Source of the DNA: Branchinecta lynchi
Lineage: Eukaryota; Arthropoda; Branchiopoda; Anostraca; Branchinectidae
Direction of reading: 5' to 3'
NCBI GenBank assembly: GCA_023053575.1
Contig: JAKZAP010000012.1
Location: forward strand, 12,383,532 to 12,447,531
DNA length: 64,000 nucleotides
Positions 23,001-35,000 of this stretch are shown here, in pieces. Within the stretch, counting starts at the first letter, position 1; the number at the start of each line of letters is the position of its first letter. The notes beneath the pieces were generated by a model. That model saw only the letters and a program-made list of their open reading frames with translations, was not told the DNA's origin and did no database searches. The position numbers were made by a program, and so were the translations under genes.

Positions 23001-26000
23001 ACGTGACCCGCTTAAAATGGAGAGATCGGAATGGAACTTTGTGGGAAGAACAAACCGATGCTCTAGGTAAATCATTCACTGAATCGGATTGGCTACGGGC
23101 ACCATGGGGGAGATGGGGGGGGGAGGACCAGAAATCTCGAGAAACAGTTAGAATGATGGTATCGGAGTGAAACTTGCTCGGAAAAACAAACGTATGATCC
23201 ATGTAAATCTTTTACACAATTTGACTGGATCCGGACACTTGTGGGGGGGAGGGGGTTTCCCGGAATTCCGTTTTTTTGGGATTCTCATAACGAAACTTGG
23301 CAGGCATATGAGGGAACCGGTCAAACTGACTTAGACTAAAAAAAAAATCCTCGATATGATAATATGGGGGGAGGGGAGTTGAGGGAGGGGACTCCGGAAT
23401 ATTGAGTCGTGCGTAACTTTGGAACGGGTGATCGGATTCGAGTGAAATTTAATAATTGAACAGATGACATTTTTCTCTGGTGGTCTTTTTCATTTCCTGA
23501 CCGAATCCAGCAATTACTGGGGGGAGGGCGGAAAATACTTGACCCGCTTAGACTGGTGTGATCTGGATCGAACTTCGTGGGAATGACAAATAGATGCTCT
23601 GGATTAATCATTTACAGAACCGGATTGGCTCCGGGTATTGTGGGTGGAGTTGGAGGGGGGGGGGGGGGGTCTTTGATTCTGGTGATCGCGTGTTCAGGTA
23701 CTTCCAGATGTGCTAGGACGATGAAACTTTGCTGGAATATTGGAGATTCAACAACATTTGCTTAGAAATTGCTACTTCCCAAATCCGATTATTACTTAAA
23801 GTACCAATCTTGACCGCAAAGTAAAAAAAATACTTTTAAGCAGTATATTCATTTTCATGATGCCCATCAGCCCAATAGCATTTTTGCCTCAAGGGTACTG
23901 CTTACAAATAAAGTTCCAGCTCCCTTAGAGTGCGCATCTCAACCGCAAAGTCGAAACTTAGTTTTGATCAATCAAACATCTTAACCCGTGCAAGTGCCAT
24001 ATGAGCTTAAAGCTCTTGTTTTGTCACACTTTTTCCAGTTAAGGTACTTCCAGATGTGGTAGGACGATGAAACTTAGCAGGCGTATCGGGGACCCGACCA
24101 GAATATCCTGGAAATAAACAGTTTCCCGATCCGACCATCTGCGGGGGAGTGAAGGGCGGGGGAATCTGACAAATGGAGGGCAGTTTCAGTTTGTCACACT
24201 TTTTCGAGTTAGGGTACTTCCAGATGTGCTAGGACGATGAAACTTGGCAGGTATATCAGGGACCCGACCAAACTAACTTGGATATAATCGACTATCCGGG
24301 GGGGTGGAGGGCAGGGGAATCCAGAAAATTGAGTAGTGTCTCGACCGGATTCGACAGCTAGGGCGGAGTCGGGGGGGGGGGGGGAACTTGCTGGGAAGAT
24401 CAAGCATCTGCTGTAGATAAATCGTTTACACAATTTGACTGGATGGGGGGGGGGGGATTCTGGCGATGGCGGTTTGGGGGATTTTCACGACGAAACTTGG
24501 CAGGCATAGTCGGGAACCGATCAAAATGACTTGGAAATAAACATGTCTCGATCCGATCATCATGGAGGAGTGGAGGGTGGCGAATCCGGAAATTGAGTAG
24601 TTTCTAAGTTTAGAACGGGTGATCGGATTGTAATGAAATTTAAACTGAAGAGATGATGCATCTCTGATGTCCCATTTGAAGTCTCGACCGGATTTGACAG
24701 TTATGGGGGAGTTGGGGGGGGGGAGACCGGAATCGCGAGAAACGGTTAGAATTGAGGGATCGGAGTGAAAATTAGATGTGTCTTGAGCCCAAGCTGACTG
24801 CGAATCATGTTTGACGGTGCAAACGGATAAGTCATCTATCAGTCTTGCACTGTAAAACTTGGAGTGGAACTTGCTGGGAAGATCAAGCATCTGCTCTAGA
24901 TAAATCGTTTACGCAGTTGGACTGGATCCGGACACTGTGGGGGGGGGGGATCTCGGAATCAAACGGACCCGATCAAACTGACTTGGAAATAAAAACTTAT
25001 CGATCCGATAATCGTGGGGGAGTGGAGGGTTGGGGAATCCGGAATATTGAGTCATCCATAACTTTGGAACGGGTGATTGGATTCAAATGAAATTTGGTAA
25101 TTGAAGAGAGAACATGTCTCTGTTGACCTATTCATGTCCAGACCGGATGCGACAGCTATTTGGGGGGGGGGGAATCGGTGAACCGCTTAGACTAGAGAGA
25201 TCGGGATGGAACTTGGGGAATAACAAACAGGTGCTCTGGATAAATCATTTATAGAACCGGATTGGTGCCGGACACTGTGGGGGGAGTTGGAGGGCGGGGG
25301 GCGGGTGGTCCGGAATTCCGGTGATCGCGAGCTAAGGTACTTCCAGATGTGCTTGGACGATGAAACTTGGCTGGATATCGGAGATTCGACAAGATTGGCT
25401 CAGAAATCGCACTTTTCCAACTATTTCTTCTACTAATCTTGACCGCAAATTAAGAAAAATACTTGTAAGCAAAAAATACATTTTCATGATTACCACAAGC
25501 CCATTATCAATTTTGCCTCAAGGGTTTTGCTTACAAATGAAGTTATAGCTCCCGTAGAGTGCGCCAAAAAGTACTTTTGATCAAACAATACATCTCAACC
25601 CTTGCAAGTGCCATGTTAGAGCTCTTGTTTCGGGGTATAGTCAATGCATGGGACCAAAGACGGAGGTTCTGTTGGCTTATTTGTTCTTGTTCGTGCTTAA
25701 GTGGATCCGTTCCAGCTCGGTAACAGATCTCTCATCTTGGTGGTTATATTTAAGTACCCATTGGCTGTCGGAACTCATCGTGCCGTGTCGAAGCGGATAT
25801 TTTCGCGACTTTCAGCCAATGAAGGCGTGCCGGGTCTGTTGTACCGGTGCTACGATTGCCAGTTGAGGAGGGAAGGAGTTTCGGAGTGGTAGGGCGGGGC
25901 TTATGTAGGGAGTGGGTAAATGATGTGACGAGAGAATGTTGTCAGTGAAAGGTGGGAAAAAAAATCACTCTGTGTATTTATGTCTTTTATTTACTCTGTG

Positions 26001-29000
26001 TATTTGTGTCTTTTATTTCTTTTCTTTTATTTACTCCGCTTTTTCGAAATGGCGGGTTACAAATAAATGACTTACTTACTTATTACTCTGCACAGGCCAA
26101 GAGGTTTCTTAAGAGTGGATGTCATTTTTTAAGGATTTTCTTGAATGCGTTTGGTAAAAACAATTGAAAAATTGAATTGAAATTGGGGACCAACTGTGCT
26201 CGTCAGCCTCGAGCTGTGCGGTAGATGAATCCATGCTACAACATCTAACTACAAATGTGTCCTCTATTCCCCCGTCTCTACAGAAATACAGGCAGCTCCT
26301 GAGTCAGAAGAAACAAGAACTTATAAGCTAATCCGGAATACGCTCTTCATGAAATTCCTTCCAGATTGGCTCCTTTTTGGCCGCTAGATGCGCCAGCATA
26401 AAGTAAACAATTACACGTCACTTCTTGGTGCACGTTTATCCAGGTTGGTTTGGCTATTTTCAATTCCTCTTAGGCCTAGCCATATTTAAAAATGTTTAAA
26501 ATGCTTCAGCCTCTGTTTTTGCTCTACCCAACTATGAGCGTGTTCCACCCTTCTAACAATAGTTACTATTAGTTACTATTTCCGTTCCATCCTCACGAAA
26601 AGTTACTACTCTGACTGTTCCAACCTTGTCGGAATAGTTACTATTTGCTTACCATGCTCGAGAGCGTAGTAAGCGTAGTTACTACGCATCTCCGTAACGT
26701 CATTGGTCGGATTCGCCCCTGGCGTGAGATCCTGCTGGAAAATAGAAAAATCGTTCCAGCCTTGACGGCAAAGGCCAGAGTTCGTGACGTCATGCGTAGT
26801 AACTACGGTAAGTAGGGTGGAACACGCTCTATGTTCTGTCAAACTTAATTAAGTTTGTCAGTTGTGGCCCCCGAATTCAGTCCTAAGCGCTAGTTAACTT
26901 GTCCCCGTGGCTAATGTGCGGCTCGGTATGAAGCGAAAGACTAATCGCTTATAAACCCTTCAGATAACTTATACCAAGATCTCACGTGTGATTGTTATTG
27001 TTTCTCTAGCACATTTGGCGGTAATTCATCCTTGGATTTTATGAGGAGTGTATAAACAACTTCCGTAAGCCCCCATTTATAAGACTGTGCCATGCTTAAA
27101 ACGTTTGTGCATCGGAAAAATGATGACTCACAACAGTCTACAGAAGGCGTCTTATGGTGCTGTGCGAAACAGGTGGTCCGAATTATCTGGTAAAATGCGC
27201 CCGCCCAATATCTATGGAATTCGATCGCGGATTGGTCCATAGGCTAACGGCAGATTGTCTTGGCCTCCTCGGTTCTTGGTTGACTAAAGGCAGGAATTGT
27301 TAGTCCTGCTAACATGCATTTCATTTAGGTCCCCATTGGCACCATCTTCCGATCCGAAGATGGGAAACTACTAGCAGATCTCTCGGAAGAAGGCGCCATG
27401 TTTTTGGCCGCTAGGGGCGGGGCAGGTGGAAAAGGGAACGCCTATTTCGCATCACCGACTGAACAGACACCGCTGATTGCCGAATTTGGAGCCAATGGAG
27501 AGTCGTTCACATATATAGTGGAACTTAAAACAATCGCCCATGTTGGGTTGGTGAGTGCGACCTTCGCTTTCTAAATGTACAGTGTTCTTCAAAACTGTGC
27601 TAATTACATTTTCATAATTTTTGGGCCCAGTTTTGTGTATGCCATCTGCAGGAAGAAAGTAGGAATTCAGAAAGTTAAAACTATTCCACCTGTTAGATGA
27701 TGCTGTTGTCGTCATCTAACCCTTAGCACAATTTAACAGAGTGCGGAATCAGCTATGCTCTTTCCAATGGTAGAGTTAAGTCAGTTTTCACAAAGTTTTC
27801 AGTTAGCACAGTTTTTAAGAACACGGTACAAATATTCCTTCAGCCCAAGTCGGATGACACTGCAAAGCGGATAGGTGAGCTATATCTGTTAGCTACATTT
27901 TCATATGGGATTTTTTTTGCATTTTGGTATTCCAATTCCGAAAAGCGGAAAAATCTCTCAATGACCCAATCGAGCAGCAACAAGACCTAAGGTTTCGATG
28001 GGATCCCAAAAATCATACATTTAATTCAAACAGTTGGTGCCATTCAGTCTTCGTCAGATTCCTCGAATATTTTTACTGTTAAAATAAAGTTCAAAATGGA
28101 TTCAGCATGTCTCCTTGCCCCGATACCGAACCTCTAATCAATTTCAGAAACAACTTTGAGCTTCAACCAAATTTCCAGTTTCAGCCGAATTCGTGATGAA
28201 CCTTTTTTCCAGCAAGAAACCTAAGTTCACATATGGATTCAGCGGACCTCCTTACCCCTCAATGAATATCTTATTAGCTTATAAAACATACAATGTTTTA
28301 CTGTAAATTCCAAACCCATCCTCTGCCTCTCAAGATAGGACTAAAGGACCCATCTACGAACTTGATCTGTACTTTACCAGTGAATCCTGATTGAACAACA
28401 TCCTCGCTTGATATTTCCTTTTTTGAAAATTATATATCAACCCCGTTCGACCTTCGATTACACTAGATGTCTCCGACGTCACACAGAATAAAGAAATGAA
28501 TGAGCGATACTAGTTTGTGAAGGACTGCTAAAGACGAAAACTGGTCGACAAATTTTGTGTCCGGTTTTCGCCGGATTTCGGGTGAACTACTTGTCCGGCA
28601 AGAAAAGAACTTTCATATTCTGATTCAGCAGTCTCCTTACCCCTAAGTCAACTATTTCAATAGCTTAAACAAACAAAAAATATGCCCCTTAATTCGAACC
28701 CCCCTCGCCTAAATGAAGGGCTACAGAGCCCATCTATGAACTTGAACTTACCCTTGACCCAATGAATCCTCACACCAAGTTTCATCAAAATATCTCATTC
28801 CCTTCGAGAGTCGTCGTGCTCACAGACAGACGGACAGACGGACATGTTTTGCGATGCAGTGCAGCACCAGCTTTGACTCCCAAGCAATTTTCAGGAAGAA
28901 ATTTATAAAATCAGATATTCAAGAAACAATCTTCAGTCGTTTTTCCACAAGCTCATTTTTCAGCTGAAGCGACTTGAGCCTGTAAAGGACCCTTGCCAAG

Positions 29001-32000
29001 AAGGTCGGAAATATAGCTCTAAAAAACTGTACCTGACGTTTCCGTTTTGCAGTTTCAAACATGCTTTCCTTTTTGTAAAAACTTATGCTATGGTAAAAAG
29101 AAATACGAAAAGGGGAGGAGCAATTAGAACTTAATCCACAAGTTGAAACTCGCGGAAACGCCGTTTTTTTTTTTTTTTTTGTGGTAAGTTTAAATTTCTG
29201 AAAATAAAAATAAACTCCATGCTTATTTCCTTACCATTCTGTGCAAAAGCATCCTCAGTTTGAAGTCTAGATGCTTGAAAAAGTAGTTAACTTTATTGTT
29301 TAGACACTATTTTGCTGCTTAATTTGAATTTCCCGCCAGAATCGAGCCACAAAATCGACAATCACTTCGCCAGTTGTTTGTCGAATTTGAGCCACAAAGC
29401 GAGCCACGAAAATCTTTCCCACTTCACTTTTCCATTGGATTGGTGGTATCCAGAATGATACCAAGAATTTGTACAGAGTTTTCGATTTTCATCGACGATT
29501 CCGACTCGACTGTTTGTAATACTTGTTTATGTAGTTAATCCTGATGACGTGACTCTTGGAGTTGCTGACTTCTTATTTGACATCCGAGCATTGCTGATGG
29601 AGATTGGCGATCATGTCATGGAGAGTAGTATAAGATCGCCGCTCCCACTCCACCCTCCCCCCAATTTCAAAACCCCATTTTAACATCAATTTCTTAAATT
29701 TTAACATCCTTTTTACCAAATTATCCCCCTTTTTAAGAACATTTTTATTTTCTTACTTCCAAAATAAAGGATACAAGAAATGAGAAATTTACCCTTTACT
29801 ACATATAAAATACTACAATATACACTACTTCTTTTTTTTTACATTTTTTATTCAAATATTACTGAGTAAACAGTTCTAAATCCACATATGTTTCTTTGTT
29901 CTTGTTTTCGCGTACAATAGGCTGCAAAACCAGATTTTTCTTTAAAAGTAATTCGTTAGCAATGGCATTATATTTCTGAGTTATAAACAAATCACAGGGT
30001 TTGTCATTATGATTAATAACTACAACCAACTTATCACCATATTTTGTCTTAGCAATTCTCATTTTAACAATAGTATATTTCAATCCTAGAACTAGTTCTT
30101 CTTTCCTGATTGTCTCATTGTATTTATTCATTCTGATTGTATTCAAGACTTCCTTTGTGGACTCCATTTATTAGGGGATGATTTTATTAAATAAAAATCC
30201 AGACTCACAAACTCACATACATATTTTTATTGATAATATCTAATGTAGCTTTTCTTTCATAATATATAACACAGTAAACATTATATGGTACGGGTTGATT
30301 ATCTTTCAACGTTAAACTTATTTCAATATCAGCAGTTGTTCCATTATAAATATTTGACTCGTGTTTGGAAACATCGAAACAGAATAGTGGATATACTTCT
30401 TTAAATTCTTCTATACTAACAACACTACCAGTATCAAATGCTAATTGTTTATAACCCAAATGTATAAACCTATTGTAAAGATTTGAGTATTTACATTTAT
30501 CATCGCTAAAATCACATTTAAGTGGTTCTTCAGGATATTTATCCCCATTAATTCTAAGTTCTATGTCTGTTAAATTCATATGATCAAACACCATATTATT
30601 CATTAATTGATTGTTATGCTTTTCATTTTTCTGTAGCATCACAACTACTTTTGTTGGATTGTTTCTCTCAGAAATAACTTTCCAAGTGTGTTCCTTATTT
30701 TGACTAACATCGCTTTTATAAGTATTACATGCTTCCCACATCAGATTATGCTTTCTGTCCTTTGCCAATCCCTTTTCTAATTGACTCATCATTTCAATAC
30801 TAGGAGCTACAATAGGGATCTTCCAGGATAAATACTCGATGACTACTTTGAAATTAGTGTTTCCATTTCTTATAATCATGTTGTTATCATCATTTCTTCT
30901 TAGAAATATTTTATGCGATGCACCTCTGAAGAATCGTTTGTTTCCTTTCAAAAATCCAAACAATTCTGATAATGGTAAATACATATTTACTAATTTACTG
31001 CTCTTTGTTCTGTTATATCTTTTTTCAAATCCTTTATTATAATTATCATTATTGGTTAACCTGACTGCTGCAGCCCCTGCAGTAAAAGAAGCAACTACAG
31101 GATTGATTTCTTTTCCTTGATTATAATCTTTATACCAGAAATGATTTCTTGCTGCACTTCTAGAATAATCATCAGAGTATTCAATCAACTTTGTAACGGT
31201 AGTTGTAATACCAACATGATTAATTTTTTCAACCGATTCATCGTTTATTACATACTCAGCGGTACTGAATAAATTAAATCCATTATTCGTTAAAGTAGCA
31301 ACATCGGTTGCAGCTATAGGAGTCCCATCTTCGTTTACTATTCTTACACTGACATCAAGATAACTTTCACTTGGATAAAACCAAGAATCTAATTTCTTTG
31401 TTACGAATTCAAACTCTGATTTATTAGATACATTCACATCTGTTTCTCGAATTTCTTTAAATTCATATTTAACCACTGTTTCATCCACAAGCGGTTCATC
31501 AAAAATGTTCCATTGCGGACTGATAACTTTATTTACTGCCATTTATATAAGAAAGAAATTATTAAATAAAACTTATTTCAGAATCTTTAATCCATTTCCA
31601 GTCATTAACGTTTTGATCAAGTCCTGACTTCTTTGATTTAAAATCCTTTTATTTGTACCGATAAGATCCTTCATCGATTTTTTGTTTCCAATTACATCAA
31701 TGAGTTCCTTCTTGTTTACATCGATCAGATCTTTCCCATATTCTATTGCTCTGTTTTTCAACAACTCAAATCTCGGTTTAATAATATTATTATACATTGA
31801 CATAGCCCCATCTTTTATTTGTTTTGCTGACGTTTGAAATAACTGGGAATTAACAATGTTTTTGAATACACTACCGATTCCACTTCCATACTGCTTTTTA
31901 TAAAGTAATCGCTTATTATTAATCAACATTTATAGGTAAATAATTTTATTTCACTAATCAATAAGCTTTTCTTAAATGCAGCACGTATCCAACGTTATCA

Positions 32001-35000
32001 CCATTCAAATCGATAGGTCTTCCCAACTGATCAGTAATTGTCATTCTCAAGGAGTAAATAAAGTCTTTTGTATTAATAGGAAGGTAGATTAATTGTCTAG
32101 GATTCTCAACAATTTGACAACCCGGTTCTGTATTAGGAACAAATGTCCAAATGACATCTGATTTACTTTTGTTTACGATAGAACTGTTTACGAGAGAGCA
32201 GTGAATTTGAATTTTATCAACGCTTCTTGTTATATTCGGAAGCTTTGTACCTTCATTGATTTTCTTAGATATCTCACTATCCTTCTCAAATCCTAAAATC
32301 TGACACAAGTCACTATTAAATCTAAACACATATTTTTCTTGTAATAGTATGACAAATCTCATAGATGCTGGATTGGATGAAATTACAATAGGACATTTAT
32401 CTTTTGGGGTATCAAAATACTGACACAAAAAATAATTCAAACAATCATCGTTATACATCCCATTAGGAATAGTAACATTCATCCATTCTGTTGCATTATT
32501 ATCTTCATCTTTCCTGTATTGAAATGTATTATTTCCAAATTTATCACTTATATTATGCCATGAATACCACAAAGTACACTGATTCAAACCTATTTCATAA
32601 CCCCAATTACGATTCAATTCGATTGGTTGACTAAATGTTATATCAATGATACTTTCATTACCTTCAATGTTCAACAACACCATTTATTAGAAATATTTTT
32701 TATATATTGAATTGTAATTTCTCTTCGTAAGAAATTTATTTCGCATTAACGAATCCAAAATATCAATAGCTTCATTTCTCACCTCATCAGATGTATTTCC
32801 GTTTACTCTGCTACCTATCAAAGTGTATAATTTTGAAATCATTTCATCACAATTCATAAATATTCCAGTTCCTTGTTGTCTGATAAAGGGTATACTAGAT
32901 TGAATTTTTTTTAATCTATCCTTATAGTCTTGTATAAATAAAATAATTTGATCATACTTATTCGAACTATAACTTTTACTTTTCAGACCACCATAACTTT
33001 GACTTATAGATGTTAAATAATTCAGAGCCCCATCTATTTCGTTATGATGCTTAAGGTAATAATGAGGCATTTTAAAATAATTATCGGTACCATTCCAGTC
33101 ATCTTTATATTTTAAATTAATTTGATTTAATAATTCCACATCAATATTTAAGTTTAGATTTACGTCATATGGTTGTTCTAGATTGGGTTCTATAGCATGA
33201 GTGGGAGCTCGACTCGATTCCTCTGAAGTAGTGGTCTGTAAAGCTGTTTTAAATGTATCACCTAATCTGACAAACCGTCTTCTTGAATTATTATCACCTT
33301 CCTGTAGTTTATTAATTATCGTTTCAGCGTTCTCTTGTAATTTTTTGATGGTGTCTTTAGTGTTTTCTTTTTGTGCTATAATAACTGGAGCGTTTAACTC
33401 TGAAGCATATTCCCGAAATCCTGCCTTCTCCATCTCATTTTGTTGAACCTTTCTTCTCTGAACTTCTCTGTTCTTCACTATATCCGATAACATATCACTC
33501 AAGCGTCTTGAATCCATTTATATACAAGTAATTTTATTTCATAATAAATTTTGAAAGTTCTTTTTCATAAAACCCTCCTTGAATTAATTCCCCACTTTTG
33601 TCAGATATTTCATAAGTAATGGGAATGGTAGGTCTGATGGTTGCTATCTGAAATACTTCATCCGTATAATTAGGTAAATATCCTTTATCGAAAATACTTT
33701 TTTCTTTTTTAATTCTGACTAAATCCCCTACTTTGACGTTTCCTGTGATTTTGTAGTCATCTACTGGAGGAAACAGAGCACTAAAAACCTTTTTCAGATT
33801 AACCTTTTTACTAGCATCCACTGGTTTCATTTGTATTGATCGGTGGTACGAGTTATTATAATTACTCACAAATAAAGGTAAAATATCAATCCAATTAGTA
33901 GTGCTATTGTGAGTGAAATATTTCCATAGCTTTTCTTTTAGCGTTCTATTGAACCGTTCAACGATTTGTGCTTTCAATTCGCTTTCAGATGTAAACCAGT
34001 GTATGCCGTTATTTTTCAAAAAAGTTTGAACATTTCTCATCACAAATTCTTTACCTTTATCAGTTTGTAGTTTCTTAGGAATTCTTTCTTTAAATATAAC
34101 ACTGAATGCTTTTATTATTTCAGCACCCGTTTTGTCTTTCAGAGGGATACACCAAGCATATTTACTAAAGCAATCAATAACAGTTAAAATGTAATTTGTT
34201 TTATTATTTTCTTTTTTATATTTCTGCATGTCAACTAAATCAGCTTGCCATTGCTCATCAACATAGTGAACATACACTCGCCTCCTTTCAAAGTTATGAT
34301 AGGAAGGTTTGTGTAACGTATACACATTCTCATTTTGCAACACATTTTTTATTTTATCCTTGGAAACCTTAACACCATTTTCTTTTAATTTTCTGTAAAT
34401 ATCATCCACACCTGAATAATTAGAATAATACGTCTTTAAAATATCTGTTTCTGCGTTGAGGTTTTTTTTAAAAAGCGATTTTTCATTGAACCACAGATAA
34501 CGCAATTACCTTTCAGCATTGGAACATTATTTTTTTGTGACACTGCCTTAAACATTGATTCAGTGTCAGTGCTCTTTTTACATTTCATACAATAAATCTC
34601 CATTTATTAGAAAACAATTTTCTTAAACGAAAAGCTACCAACCCTTCATTTTCCGCTGGATGTAGGAAATGCAGTGAAAACCACAGTTTAATTCATCTAT
34701 ATTTTGAACAGCAAGATTTTCATAAGCTATTTTTTTCTTTGAAGTTTTTAGATATTTAACTATTTCTTTTCCTGGAGGAATACCGAAAGAATCGAAAAAT
34801 TCGACATAGGGGGATTCAGATAGATTACAATAGGCAACCCAATGTGTTCCAGGCATTCCACGTTTGTCATAGTTGATTACACCACATTCCGAATCGTTTA
34901 TATGTTTGGGTAGCGTATCTAAAGAGAAAACACCTCGAAACTGTGGTATACTCCCTAATGCATCCATAATATCAAAATTAGTTAGAGGTCCTACTTTACT

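Larger units (their letters stand above)
18038..27328 (+). other. MTG2: Intron 3
   Basis: Mostly family B repeats (about 18430-25632, four copies, one nested), then an inverted-repeat element at 26536-26829. 18038-18430 is unidentified, including a 'gatccacttggctcctcc' stretch. 25633-26530 shows no gene; its 'aaataaatgacttacttactta' (about 26060) resembles a LINE 3' tail. Confidence 0.7.
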
